NCBI GenBank assembly: GCA_003056245.1
Contig: MVDH01000001.1
Span: 1,111,679 to 1,175,678 of the forward strand
DNA length: 64,000 nt
Direction of reading: 5' to 3'
Source of the DNA: Cellvibrio sp. 79
Lineage (GTDB): Bacteria > Pseudomonadota > Gammaproteobacteria > Pseudomonadales > Cellvibrionaceae
Below the pieces are notes generated by a model. The model was not told where the DNA came from. It ran no database searches and was given only the letters and a program-made list of their open reading frames with translations. Numbering within the stretch: the stretch's first letter is position 1; each line of letters opens with the position of its first letter. Below, in pieces: positions 48,712 through 57,999 of this stretch. The translations under genes were made by a program, and so were the position numbers.

Positions 48712-48874
48712 CTGAGGCATTCGGGCTGTTTTACTAACCGAAAGATTGTGCAAATAGGATATGAGTAATTGGATAGCGGCTTACTAAATGGGGATGGCCA
48801 TTTATTGCAGGGTAGGTGCAAGATATCACTCAGTTACTGCAAAATCTTTCAACCAAATCTCGTGACATCCATTA

Positions 48875-50320
48875 GTGAACAGTATGTTTAAACATTTCCC
48901 TACACCTTGTGCAATAGTTGATATTGAAACTACTGGCGGTAACGTTACCTATGATCGCATCACTGAAATAGGCATTATCGAAGTCACCGAAGAGGGGGTG
49001 AAAGAGTGGTCAACATTAATCAATCCTCGTGCTCATATACCGGAAGGAATTCAACTTCTAACGGGCATTACTAATGAGATGGTGATGGCGGCACCATACT
49101 TTGAACAAGTCGCTAAAGAGATATTGCTTCGACTTCAGGGGAAATTATTTGTCGCTCATAATGTCCGGTTTGATTATGGGTTCATCCGCAATGAATTTGC
49201 TCGGCTTGCCTATTCATTCAAATCGAAGCTCATGTGCACAGTGAGATTATCGCGCTTTCTGTACGCCGATAGAGATGGTCATAGCCTGGAAAAGATAATC
49301 GCCCGTCATCAGATTTATGTGACCCATCGTCATCGCGCACTCGACGATGCAAAAGCCACTTATAAGTTCATGACTATTGCTGAAGAGGAGAAAGGTGAGG
49401 AACTGATTAAGGCGGCTATACAGCATCAATACCGTAAAGAGAGCATGCCCGCGAATTTTGATGCGCACCTGATAGATGCTTTACCAAACTCACCAGGAGT
49501 GTACTATTTTTGGGGTGAAAACAAAGAACTTCTGTACATTGGAAAAAGTATAAATATCCGTAAGCGAGTGCTTTCACATTTTACTGCGGACCACAAATCC
49601 TCCAGAGAAATGAAGATTTGCCAGCAAACCCGAAATATCACTTTTGATAAAACAACGGGTGAACTGTCTGCTCTCATCCTCGAATCCAGGAAGGTCAAAG
49701 AACTTCAGCCGATCTACAATCGCAAGCTCCGCAGAGTTAGTACCTTCTACAGTATTCAACTGGAAGAGGCTGCCGATGGAATACTGAAACCAAAAATCTG
49801 TGCGATCTCAGAAATGCCTTTAACCAAGCAAAAGCTTTATGGCTTGTTTGCTTCCGAAAAAAAAGCTAAACAAGCAATACAATCGATTTGTGGCGAAAAT
49901 AATCTTTGTTATCACGTGTGCGGCTTGGAGAAACATACTGGCCGAGCATGTTCTGGCTATCAGTTGAAAAAGTGCAAAGGTTACTGTGTCGGCAAGCAAT
50001 TGGCGATCCAGCACAACGTTAAGTTATTGGAAAGCCTGGGTACATTAGCGTTGAAAACCTGGCCATACAAAAGTCCTGTTTCAATTATTGAGGAGGATGC
50101 ATCCGGGCAACAAAGGCATTTGATTGTAGATAACTGGTGCGTGTTAGGTATTGCAGACTTCCCACATGAAATTTCAGAAGTGCTTAATCAAAAATCACAT
50201 CCGCAAATTGATAGGGATACGTATCGCTACCTGGTTAACACGATCTTTTCTAAAGATCCTGATGTTGTTATTAGACCTGTTTTTACGACCTCTAATGAAG
50301 ATCCGCACCTTATACCCTAA
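48875..50320 (+). CDS. DEDDh exonuclease fused to UvrC-like GIY-YIG nuclease
   Basis: A 481-residue protein. The N-terminal DnaQ-type 3'-5' exonuclease has the acidic motifs AIVDIETTGG (Asp, Glu), NVRFDYGFI and HRALDDAKAT. A GIY-YIG domain begins near residue 207 (PGVYYFWGENKELLYIGKSINIRKR). The rest resembles Cho/UvrC-like C-terminal parts with CSGYQLKKCKGYC, a Cys cluster. In the family such proteins act in DNA repair. The start is a GTG, with ATG at 48884 as alternative. The LexA box 250 bases upstream suggests DNA-damage induction. Confidence 0.88.
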   Translation: MNSMFKHFPTPCAIVDIETTGGNVTYDRITEIGIIEVTEEGVKEWSTLINPRAHIPEGIQLLTGITNEMVMAAPYFEQVAKEILLRLQGKLFVAHNVRFDYGFIRNEFARLAYSFKSKLMCTVRLSRFLYADRDGHSLEKIIARHQIYVTHRHRALDDAKATYKFMTIAEEEKGEELIKAAIQHQYRKESMPANFDAHLIDALPNSPGVYYFWGENKELLYIGKSINIRKRVLSHFTADHKSSREMKICQQTRNITFDKTTGELSALILESRKVKELQPIYNRKLRRVSTFYSIQLEEAADGILKPKICAISEMPLTKQKLYGLFASEKKAKQAIQSICGENNLCYHVCGLEKHTGRACSGYQLKKCKGYCVGKQLAIQHNVKLLESLGTLALKTWPYKSPVSIIEEDASGQQRHLIVDNWCVLGIADFPHEISEVLNQKSHPQIDRDTYRYLVNTIFSKDPDVVIRPVFTTSNEDPHLIP

Positions 50321-50480
50321 GTTCCATCGCACCCTGGATTCATTCGCAAATAGCTGCAGTTATATTGCCAGGGAACCTGATTGGGTTGAGAGTGGTCCCT
50401 AATTAAGAATGCCCTGACGCCAATGCAATGCTAAGGAAAATTTTGACACAACAGCTGCACCTATCGAGGAACAAAATACT

Positions 50481-50693
50481 ATGGAAGCAGACAGACAATA
50501 TAAAGTTTTTACCTCTGACGGATTTCCATTCGGTTATTTTCTGGATGGGCGTTTGTATGAGTATCGCACCAGTACTTGCATTGGTTATCTAAATGAGTCT
50601 GGCCAGTTGGTTGATGAGGACGAAATACTTGGGCACATGGACGGCGATCAACTTTTAAAAAGTGATGGTACGCTTTTAAAGATAGAGCATTAA
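50481..50693 (+). CDS. Small hypothetical protein with WG-like beta repeats
   Basis: A 70-residue acidic soluble protein. It has a repeating pattern of short strands, FGYFLDGRLYEYRTSTCIGYLNESGQLVDEDEILGHMDGDQLL, where G(Y/H) units alternate with turns. No named family is recognised. The ATG is preceded by GAGGAAC. It may be a single-domain beta protein. Confidence 0.5.
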   Translation: MEADRQYKVFTSDGFPFGYFLDGRLYEYRTSTCIGYLNESGQLVDEDEILGHMDGDQLLKSDGTLLKIEH

Positions 50694-51219
50694 TTAAATT
50701 TGCAGGCTCAAGTCGATAACGTACTTAAACCTCTTTTGGCTTTGATTTGCAGGTGGCTGCCCATCAATCAGGTACTTGATGAAGTTGGATGAATTCAATC
50801 TTGAGCGTTTTTTTAGATGCGCACAACAGCACACATATATCAATGCATTAAAAGTGCGCCGTGCAGGAAAAAGCGCTCACATTCGAATTGGTATGTTTTT
50901 CCGCAACTGAGAGACCTGGAGTTTGCTTGAGTTGAGCTCGACGCTTTAAAATAGTTGATTGCGAAAACTTCTGAAATGGAGTAGGGAAGTAACAAATATG
51001 ACGCTAGCGTCATTGTGCTTTCTGAATATGTGAAATGCCACGTCAAAGAAAACAATATGGGATATTTCTCACGATCAAAGAATCTAAGTTGGATTTTGTT
51101 GATTTAGAAGCCCGGTTCGCCGCCCGGAGAGAAGAACCGCTTGCTGCTTCTATCTAATGATGGATCTACATCATAGTGAGAGGCTTTCATTCTGATGTAG
51201 ATCCCTTATCATAATTTCG
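50694..51219. other. Intergenic stretch with two palindromes, no gene
   Basis: No gene is supported. ATGACGCTAGCGTCAT (50998-51013) is a perfect 16-base palindrome. GGATCTACATCA (51162-51173) and TGATGTAGATCC (51193-51204) form a perfect 12-bp inverted repeat with a 19-base loop. Either could be an operator or a relic of a mobile element end. The second could end the transcript of the minus-strand gene at 51220. Confidence 0.6.
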
Positions 51220-51453
51220 TTAAGCAATGAATGTCACCTCAAAATACAGCGGAATTCTCCTGATGAGGATTTTCCAAAGTTCCGTTTTTTGTTGCATCAC
51301 TTGCTCAGCCAACGATAAGGTTTCAAACACCTCTACAGTTATATTAGGCGTCTCAACCAATTCGTAATGCGATGTAATTGCATTTTTATCAGGATCATAT
51401 TTCTCAACAAAAAATATTTTAAATAGCTCGTTGCTGGTCATTATTTTTTTCAT
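51220..51453 (-). CDS. Small hypothetical protein
   Basis: A 77-residue soluble protein (MKKIMTSNELFKIFFVEKYD) with a perfect ribosome site AGGAGG eight bases before the ATG. It is alpha/beta in appearance and rich in charged residues. No family is recognised. It may belong to the same stress set as its neighbours. Confidence 0.65.
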   Translation of the reverse strand: MKKIMTSNELFKIFFVEKYDPDKNAITSHYELVETPNITVEVFETLSLAEQVMQQKTELWKILIRRIPLYFEVTFIA

Positions 51454-51573
51454 AAATACCTCCTGTGTTCATTTTTATTCTAGCGTGTGATGCATAAATG
51501 TGTAGCGTTTGATTAAATATTGCCAAAATTTACATATGATTACATTAGCTTCATTGCCGCCCGGTGTGGCCAG

Positions 51574-51841
51574 TCGTTTTACGATGAAACCAATTCAGGT
51601 TGCCAGGGATATCGTGTATATGGATCTTATGAGCCTCAACAGGGTATTGTTTTAACCATCACAAATTATTAATTGATCCTTATTTTGGGTATACACTGGG
51701 TTCGGCAGAAAGCGATTTAAGTTTTGATGAGCGCGACAGCGCGCCTTTCGTGCCTGAATCCAAAGTGGTGGATACTGCATTCGACTGGGGCGGGCATGAC
51801 CATTTTTATGGCTATTGTCATTTACGTATTGAGGAAATCAA
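51574..51841 (+). pseudogene. Relic of glycogen debranching enzyme GlgX
   Basis: Two in-register pieces of GlgX can be read: CQGYRVYGSYEPQQG, then after a frame change FNHHKLLIDPYFGYTLGSAE and SDLSFDERDSAPFVPESK and VVDTAFDWGGHDH. Between DPY and FGYTLG the segment normally present in GlgX (about 15 residues) is missing, so there is a deletion as well as a frameshift. The catalytic domain is absent. It ends at the BLUF gene start, with TGA overlapping its ATG. Bases 51454-51573 hold no gene. Confidence 0.8.
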
Positions 51842-52258
51842 ATGATTTGTATTGTTTATATTAGCTCTGCAAAACTTGGTTTAACTTACGGTGAAATACT
51901 CAATATTGTGGAAGATTCCCGGATGAACAATGAAAAAAGCGGGTTAACAGGATTGTTACTGTTCAATAGCGGAAATTTTATGCAACTTGTAGAAGGTGCA
52001 GAATCGGCTGTGGATGCATTGTACAGAAAAATTGAAAAGGATCGTCGTCATAGGGAAGTGAAGCTTTTATTGAGCGAACCTATCACTCATAGGAATTTTA
52101 GCAACTGGACGATGGGCTTTAAAGATATCGAAAAATTACAAGAAATGAATCCTGAAATTCTTAACTCATTCCTAACGGATGAGTTGAATTTTTCTGTCTA
52201 TCAAAAAAATCCCTACAAGGCATTGAAATTTCTGGAAACCTTCAAAAGAATTGTTTAA
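51842..52258 (+). CDS. BLUF-domain blue-light photoreceptor
   Basis: A 138-residue protein consisting of a single BLUF domain with a short C-terminal helix extension. The flavin-binding set is complete and in register with AppA: Tyr6, Asn30, Gln48, Trp89 and Met91 have the same spacings (24, 18, 41 and 2). SRMNNEKSGLTGLLL, FMQLVEG and NWTMGF are the motifs. It would bind FAD and report blue light to an unknown partner, since there is no output domain. It follows the glgX relic with an ATGA overlap. Confidence 0.93.
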   Translation: MICIVYISSAKLGLTYGEILNIVEDSRMNNEKSGLTGLLLFNSGNFMQLVEGAESAVDALYRKIEKDRRHREVKLLLSEPITHRNFSNWTMGFKDIEKLQEMNPEILNSFLTDELNFSVYQKNPYKALKFLETFKRIV

Positions 52259-52271
52259 ACCTCTGTGTTTT

Positions 52272-52946
52272 TCAAAAAGCATTAAAATTGTTGCTATTGA
52301 ATGGCGATGCTTTTCGAAAGGTTAAATTAATTCTTTGCTCTCCTAATATCGAATGCGAATTTGGTTTGAGCGGCAAAATTCCATGGAATCTCAACCTATC
52401 TACTCCTCCCCAAACCACCACATCGCCGTGAAATAATGGAACCTTAATTGTCGACGCACCTCGTTCAAATCCGCCAAATTGGAAGACTGCTGGTATACCC
52501 AGCGAAACAGAAACGATTGGAGCGCGCAGATCCTGCTCATCTTTATCTTGATGGAGCGAAAGTTTTGTACCAGGTATGTACTTGTTAATTAGGCAAGCAT
52601 CTGGAACGAAATTAACAAAGCCTGCCTCACTCGCAGCTGATTTTGCCAGTTCCAGGAATTCGTTTGGCATTACTGGCCATGGATTGCCAGTGGCCGGGTC
52701 AAGCGCGGAATATTTATAGCCCCTGCGATCTGAAGTCCACCCGAGTTGGCCACAGTTGGTTAAGCCTACAGACATCGTATGTCCGCCCGGCGTCGTCATG
52801 TGACGAAAGGGCGACAGGGTTTGTATAAACGCAATCTTTGCTAACAACTCATTAGCAATAGGGAGTGCGAAGCCTTTCAGTACAAACGCTTCCATGCCAA
52901 GGATCTCTCTGCCACCAGTGTTTTCATTTTCAAATAAATCAATCAT
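52272..52946 (-). CDS. alkB: AlkB-type 2-oxoglutarate/Fe(II) dioxygenase
   Basis: A 224-residue protein. The AlkB-type sequence has NCGQLGWTSDRRGYKY and LDPATGNPWP. The iron site is in LHQDKDE (His, Asp) and RLRFHGI (His), and 2-oxoglutarate is held by the Arg in RINLTFRKA. It should repair alkylated bases by oxidative demethylation. Its stop lies 13 bases from the BLUF stop, so they converge. A truncated paralogue is at 42605-42934. Confidence 0.92.
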   Translation of the reverse strand: MIDLFENENTGGREILGMEAFVLKGFALPIANELLAKIAFIQTLSPFRHMTTPGGHTMSVGLTNCGQLGWTSDRRGYKYSALDPATGNPWPVMPNEFLELAKSAASEAGFVNFVPDACLINKYIPGTKLSLHQDKDEQDLRAPIVSVSLGIPAVFQFGGFERGASTIKVPLFHGDVVVWGGVDRLRFHGILPLKPNSHSILGEQRINLTFRKASPFNSNNFNAF

Positions 52947-52968
52947 CGCTTTTCCTGATTGCCTTCAA

Positions 52969-53724
52969 TTATTTCCAATTGCACACCATCTTCTTTAAAT
53001 CCATTGCATTTGAATAGGCATTACCGATGGTATTGTTGAAATATACAAAGACGTCATCCCCGTTATTATGCCAACGGCGAATTAATGCCGCATATTGCTC
53101 CAGATCATAAATGCTATAACTGCCTTTGTAATCTCCTGTCGGACCGTGTAATCGCAAATAGGCGATATTTGTTGCGGGTTGTTCGAGCGGGGTTTTTGAG
53201 GCGGGCATATCATGGAAAACTAGCGAAGCTTCATATTTTTTTAGCATTTGGTAAACCGTTGTATCATACCAGCTGGAATCTCGTAATTCGATTGCAAGCG
53301 CCCATTCTGAATTCTTGCACAAGGATTTTACTTGCTTGAGTATTTCCTCAACTTTTAAAAAGTAAACAAGTTTGATTTTCGCGGGGAATTGAATGAGTAA
53401 TGCTCCCTTTTTTGAGCCTAGTTGATCAATTGAGTGCATGAAATGGCGAAGTTCTTCGGGGTCGAAATCAAGGTTTTTGCTATGGGTGATAGCGCCGGGC
53501 ATTTTGACCGTAAACCTGAAATCATCATTCACTTCGGCTGCCCATTTCGCAAATGTGATTGATTTCGGTGTTTTATAAAATGAACTATTTATCTCCAGAG
53601 AGTTGAATAGGGAACTGTAATAATGCAAGCGCGTTCCCGATTTAAATTCCGCTGGAAATGTATCCTTGTTGCCGGGCAGTACTATTCCGCTGGTGCCAAT
53701 ATATATTGATGACTGTGTTTGCAT
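52969..53724 (-). CDS. DUF72 (YecE-like) protein
   Basis: A 251-residue TIM-barrel-like protein. IGTSGIVLPGNKDTFPAEF, LEINSSFYKTPKSITFAKWA, FRFTVKMPGAITHSK and LRLHGP, plus VYFNNTIGNAYSNAMDL at the C-terminus, are DUF72 hallmarks. Its function is unknown. It begins four bases after the alcohol dehydrogenase gene, suggesting one transcript. Confidence 0.9.
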   Translation of the reverse strand: MQTQSSIYIGTSGIVLPGNKDTFPAEFKSGTRLHYYSSLFNSLEINSSFYKTPKSITFAKWAAEVNDDFRFTVKMPGAITHSKNLDFDPEELRHFMHSIDQLGSKKGALLIQFPAKIKLVYFLKVEEILKQVKSLCKNSEWALAIELRDSSWYDTTVYQMLKKYEASLVFHDMPASKTPLEQPATNIAYLRLHGPTGDYKGSYSIYDLEQYAALIRRWHNNGDDVFVYFNNTIGNAYSNAMDLKKMVCNWK

Positions 53725-53728
53725 AGTG

Positions 53729-54895
53729 TTAAGGACGAAGAATTACCTTCGTGCAATCATCTTCTTTCTTATTGAATATGCGATAGCCTTCCGCAGCCCC
53801 CTCAAGTGGCAATCGATGTGAAATAATAATATCGGGATTTAATTCGCCTCGAAGGATGTGCTCAATTAATTCTGGCAGGTGAGCCTGCACATGAGTTTGC
53901 CCTGTACGCATGGCGAGCCCTTTTTCAAAAATATCGCCAAATAGAAATCCATGAATAAAACCGGCATACACACCAGGAACACTGATGGTACCACCGCGTC
54001 GTACGGCAGCAATACATTGACGTAAGGCTGCGCCACTACTGCCTTCCATTTTTAAATTGGTGAGCACGGTTTCAATTTTGCTGCCTTTTGCTTCAAAACC
54101 TACGGCATCAATAGCGGCATCTACACCACGGTGCCCAGCTGTATGTTCGATAATTGCTTCGGCGGGATCATCAATTTCATCGAAGTTGATAGGGATAACA
54201 CCGTAAGTCTTTGCCGCAAAGTCTAAACGGTATTGATGATGGTCAACCATAAATATCTGCGTTGCACCTAGCAAGCGAGCGCAGGCTGCTGACATCAGAC
54301 CAACAGGTCCAGCACCATAAATTACCAGCGTGCTACCTGGTTTAGTGCCCGCATTAACGACAGCTTGATAACCGGTCGGCAAAATGTCAGACAGGAATAA
54401 AACTTTTTCATCATCCAGTCCATCGGGAATTTTAAATGGCCCTACATTCGCTTTGGGGACGCGAACATATTCGGCTTGGCCTCCGGGGATTCCACCATAC
54501 AGATGGCTATAGCCAAAAAGAGCGGCGCCAGGTGGTAGTTGTTTTTTATTCAGTATCGCCCCACGTCCGGTATTCGTGGTTTCACAGGCTGCGTGTAAAT
54601 TAAGTGAGCAAAAGAAACAGCTACCGCAGGCAATAACAAAAGGAATAACAACTCGGTCACCTTTATTCACCGCAGTCACATCGGCACCAACTTCTTCAAC
54701 AATTCCCATAAATTCATGACCAAAAATATCACCTTCCTCTGTGCCGGGAATTTTTCCTCTATAGAGGTGAAGATCAGAACCACAGATAGCGGTTGCAGTT
54801 ACTTTTAAAATGATGTCATCCGAATCCTGAATAACAGGGTCGGGCATATTATCTACTCTAACGTCGTGAGTGCCGTGATAGGTTAGGGCGCGCAT
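53729..54895 (-). CDS. Zinc-dependent alcohol dehydrogenase (FdhA-like)
   Basis: A 388-residue enzyme of the medium-chain dehydrogenase family. [13 protein letters not shown] carries the catalytic zinc Cys, [12 protein letters not shown] its His and Glu, and [16 protein letters not shown] the structural zinc Cys set. The NAD site is [17 protein letters not shown]. It resembles glutathione-independent formaldehyde dehydrogenases. I place the start at MRALTYHG (54895) because AGAGGA precedes it; an upstream ATG at 54934 is possible. Confidence 0.9.
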   Translation of the reverse strand: MRALTYHGTHDVRVDNMPDPVIQDSDDIILKVTATAICGSDLHLYRGKIPGTEEGDIFGHEFMGIVEEVGADVTAVNKGDRVVIPFVIACGSCFFCSLNLHAACETTNTGRGAILNKKQLPPGAALFGYSHLYGGIPGGQAEYVRVPKANVGPFKIPDGLDDEKVLFLSDILPTGYQAVVNAGTKPGSTLVIYGAGPVGLMSAACARLLGATQIFMVDHHQYRLDFAAKTYGVIPINFDEIDDPAEAIIEHTAGHRGVDAAIDAVGFEAKGSKIETVLTNLKMEGSSGAALRQCIAAVRRGGTISVPGVYAGFIHGFLFGDIFEKGLAMRTGQTHVQAHLPELIEHILRGELNPDIIISHRLPLEGAAEGYRIFNKKEDDCTKVILRP

Positions 54896-55174
54896 AAATG
54901 AGTCCTCTGGAAAACGGGTTCGTTGAACATCCATGTGCTCGCCCGTAAATAAAAAATGAAAAAATTACAGACTATTTGATCAAGCAATGCCTTTAGTCGA
55001 CCTTTGGCGAAAGCTCAAGTTCGACACGCGATGGCAGATTGTCAGTTAACTTTGCAATACTGAAAATCAACAGGTGATAGTAAAAAGAAAATTTCTGAAT
55101 TTTTTCAGTATGTGTCTGGATCAGGTAGATAGGTGCAATTATTGCTTCATAACAATAAATTTTAAGGAGTAAAT

Positions 55175-56134
55175 ATGAAACGCCTTTCTTACCATGCATC
55201 CCATGAGCAATTTTCACCGCGCGAACTTTTACGGTTGGTTAAAAAAGCGGAGCTGGCTGGATTTACATCTTGTCACTCATCTGATCATTTTCATCCCTGG
55301 AGCGTCAGGCAAGGACATAGTGGTTATGTGTATAGTTGGCTGGGAGCGGTTATGGAGGCAACGGAATTTCCCGTTTATTTTATTACGACACCAGGTCAAC
55401 GCTATCACCCGGCTGTTGTTGCTCAAGCCATAGCGACATTGGAAGAGATGTATCCAGGGCGCCTGGGGATTTCGCTAGGCAGTGGTGAAGCATTGAACGA
55501 GCATATAACTGGTGACCCATGGCCTGAAAAGGGGATTCGTAACCAACGTTTATTGGAATGTGCCAGCGTCATTAAACGTTTATTGATGGGCGAAAAAGTA
55601 AATCATTGGGGACTGGTAAATGTGCATGAGGCAAAACTTTACACGCTTCCCAACAGGGTGCCTTCGCTAAATTGCGCTGCAATTTCAAAAGAAACCGCCG
55701 CGTGGTCTGCGCCATGGGCAGATGGATTATTAACCGTTTATCGTCCACATCCTGAATTGCAGATGGTTATCGACGCATTTAGAGCTGGAGGTGGGGCAGG
55801 GAAGCCGATTCATGTAAAGTTAACATTCTCCTATGATCGCGATTTGACAGTAGCCAGGCAGCAAGCGTATGAACAATGGCGATGCAATTGTTTGGCAGCG
55901 CATCATCTTGCCAATATACATACTGTGGAGCAGTTTGATGCGCTGTCGGAAAATGTTCTGATCAAGAAAGTTGAAGAAAATATTCCTATTTCTGCAAATC
56001 CTGCGGAGATTATCCAATTAATTGATGAGATTTTTTCGCTCGGTGTTGATCACGTTATCCTTCATAACGTTAATAAAAATCAGGATTTGTTTATTGAAGA
56101 TTTTGGAGGATTAATACTTTCGTTTCTAAAATGA
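55175..56134 (+). CDS. LLM-class flavin-dependent oxidoreductase
   Basis: A 319-residue TIM-barrel monooxygenase of the luciferase-like family. The first residues KRLSYHASHEQFSPREL are followed by SDHFHPWSVRQGHSGYVYSWLGA (substrate/flavin region), YHPAVVAQAIATLEEMYPGRLGISLGSGE and EHITGDPWP. It probably uses FMN or F420-like cofactor. The gene is divergent from the alcohol dehydrogenase; the 279 bases between hold both promoters. A short N-terminal relic of a related gene is at 43894. Confidence 0.88.
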   Translation: MKRLSYHASHEQFSPRELLRLVKKAELAGFTSCHSSDHFHPWSVRQGHSGYVYSWLGAVMEATEFPVYFITTPGQRYHPAVVAQAIATLEEMYPGRLGISLGSGEALNEHITGDPWPEKGIRNQRLLECASVIKRLLMGEKVNHWGLVNVHEAKLYTLPNRVPSLNCAAISKETAAWSAPWADGLLTVYRPHPELQMVIDAFRAGGGAGKPIHVKLTFSYDRDLTVARQQAYEQWRCNCLAAHHLANIHTVEQFDALSENVLIKKVEENIPISANPAEIIQLIDEIFSLGVDHVILHNVNKNQDLFIEDFGGLILSFLK

Positions 56135-56140
56135 TAATTT

Positions 56141-56917
56141 TTACTTTAATTCAACCCACACAGGTGCATGATCGCTACTTTTTTCCCAGCCCCTTACCGC
56201 TTTTGCAACATTGCAGCGAATAAGTTTTTTACTTAACTTGGGGCTTAATAAAATGTGATCTATGCGAATGCCTGCATCGCGAGCATATGAATTACGAAAA
56301 TAGTCCCAAAACGTGTAGATTTTCTCAGCGGGATGCATTTTCCTCAGTGCATCAGTCCACCCCTGTTCCACCAAATCTTTATATGCTGCTTTGACTTCGG
56401 GCTGAAATAGCGCATCGTCAAGCCAACGTTCCGCTTTATATACATCCAAATCTGTTGGAATAACATTGTAGTCACCAGCTAAGGCTACCGGAACGTCAGA
56501 TGCGAGTAACTCGGCGGCATGTAATTTCAGTCGTTCAAACCAATGTAATTTGTAGTCAAACTTTGGTCCGGGTTGCGGGTTTCCATTGGGTAGATAAAGG
56601 CAACCCACAATAATTCCTTTGACTGCTGCTTCAATGTAACGGCTATGTAGATCAGCTGGATCGCCGGGAAGGATCTTTCGAATTTCTACTGGTTTTCCAA
56701 TGCGGGAGAGTATAGCTACACCATTCCAGCTCTTCTGGCCGTGCCAGATAGCGTCATAACCAATTTGAGCAATTGCTTTTTCTGGAAATTTTTCCTGCAG
56801 TGCTTTCAGTTCCTGAAGGCATACAATGTCGGGCTGCTCTTCAGAAAGCCAACGCAGTAATATTGGCAGGCGCGCATTAATTCCGTTCACGTTATAGGTT
56901 GCTAGCTTTATAGCCAT
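56141..56917 (-). CDS. xthA: Exodeoxyribonuclease III / AP endonuclease (XthA family)
   Basis: A 258-residue metal-dependent nuclease. YNVNGINARL, LQELKALQEKFP (catalytic Glu), GDYNVIPTD (Asp, Asn), RIDHILLS (Asp) and SSDHAPVWVEL (catalytic His) are all present. It should cut abasic sites and trim 3' ends in base-excision repair. It converges with the LLM gene, the stops six bases apart. Confidence 0.95.
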   Translation of the reverse strand: MAIKLATYNVNGINARLPILLRWLSEEQPDIVCLQELKALQEKFPEKAIAQIGYDAIWHGQKSWNGVAILSRIGKPVEIRKILPGDPADLHSRYIEAAVKGIIVGCLYLPNGNPQPGPKFDYKLHWFERLKLHAAELLASDVPVALAGDYNVIPTDLDVYKAERWLDDALFQPEVKAAYKDLVEQGWTDALRKMHPAEKIYTFWDYFRNSYARDAGIRIDHILLSPKLSKKLIRCNVAKAVRGWEKSSDHAPVWVELK

Positions 56918-56949
56918 ATCGCTTTCTCGACCTATCTAATATGCTGTAA

Positions 56950-57999
56950 TCAACTTATTCGCACGATAGTTAGCCCAACAGCGGCAATTCGATGAATACC
57001 GTCGTATGCAGGTTGCGCCAGTTCTTCACTGAAAATATCAGGGTCAATTTCTTCGAAAGACCAGCAAAAATTTCCGCTGGAAAAATGAGGCATTAATTCA
57101 GCAAGTAAAGGATTTTTTTCATCGCTGGCCATGGCGACGCCAGTGTATAAAAGCAAACGTCCACCCGGCGCTAGCAAATCCAAGGCATGCTTTACAATTC
57201 GCACGCTAAGCTCCAGCCCGAATTGTGAGCCTCCATCACGATATAAACGCTTTGTTGGATCGAGAATATAAGGCGGATTTGAAATTATCAGGTCGAATGT
57301 CACATTGTGAATATTGAAGAAATCGCCAGGTAGTATTGTCACCGGCACAGCCGCAACGCGTGAGCATGCCGTGGCATAGGCCAGGGCTACAGGATTTAAA
57401 TCATTCAACGTTAATACGTAATTAATTTGGTTTGCCAAGGCGCGAGCCGCTGCGACTCCACCGGCACCACTACCGCAGCCAACATCTAATATACGCAAGG
57501 TGTTTTGCACTCCCAATCCTTGTTCGAGTTGGAGTACTTTTAATGACTGTTGGATGAAACGTGCAAAACGGTAAGTATCTGGCCCGAAAAAAACCGCTTG
57601 TTTATCGTCGGTAGGGAAGCTCGAATGCAAGAATAAATCGTGGTCTAGTGAAGAGATTCGGATTTTACTACGGCAATATCCATCACTATGAACTAAAAGG
57701 TTTGCCTGCGACATTAAATCGAATAAATAAGGCGATAACAAGTTTTTCTTAAATCGCAGATTCCAGCCAAATATATCGCGGGTATTTTTAGCTGCGCCAG
57801 CGCGAGATAAAAAATGTTGATGGGTCACTGGTGTAACCGTCGTAAATCTATAGCCTTGTAATGCAACCGTGACAAGTAATTCCTGAAGCAGGAAAATATG
57901 TTTATTTTCTCTATCAGTACCTTGATTGGCTGCATTCCATTGCACAGTTTCATTCGCATGATTAAGCATAAAGGGCCTCATTGGTTGCTGCGCGTCCAT
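56950..57999 (-). CDS. Class I SAM-dependent methyltransferase with NPPY motif
   Basis: A 349-residue protein. The C-terminal half is a Rossmann methyltransferase: LRILDVGCGSGAGGVAAARAL (SAM), DLNPVALAYA and ISNPPYILDP, the NPPY being typical of enzymes acting on planar nitrogens or glutamine amides. The N-terminal 160 residues match no domain I know. The start overlaps the preceding gene by 38 bases, so the two are probably co-translated and act together. The substrate is unknown. Confidence 0.8.
   Translation of the reverse strand: MDAQQPMRPFMLNHANETVQWNAANQGTDRENKHIFLLQELLVTVALQGYRFTTVTPVTHQHFLSRAGAAKNTRDIFGWNLRFKKNLLSPYLFDLMSQANLLVHSDGYCRSKIRISSLDHDLFLHSSFPTDDKQAVFFGPDTYRFARFIQQSLKVLQLEQGLGVQNTLRILDVGCGSGAGGVAAARALANQINYVLTLNDLNPVALAYATACSRVAAVPVTILPGDFFNIHNVTFDLIISNPPYILDPTKRLYRDGGSQFGLELSVRIVKHALDLLAPGGRLLLYTGVAMASDEKNPLLAELMPHFSSGNFCWSFEEIDPDIFSEELAQPAYDGIHRIAAVGLTIVRIS

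Larger units (their letters stand above)
48264..48874. other. Intergenic stretch of about 610 bases with an SOS box
   Basis: Apart from the LexA-type box at 48611 and the short frame directly behind it, I see no supported gene here. The open frames on the minus strand (48291-48821) have no coding character. Confidence 0.55.

Noticed and set aside
48291-48821. Three minus-strand frames upstream of the exonuclease gene
   Set aside because: They have no ribosome sites or recognisable protein pattern, and the SOS box lies inside them.
51063-51155. Short frame with ARFAARREEPLAASI-like sequence in the gene-free stretch
   Set aside because: It resembles no protein I know and is too short to separate from chance.
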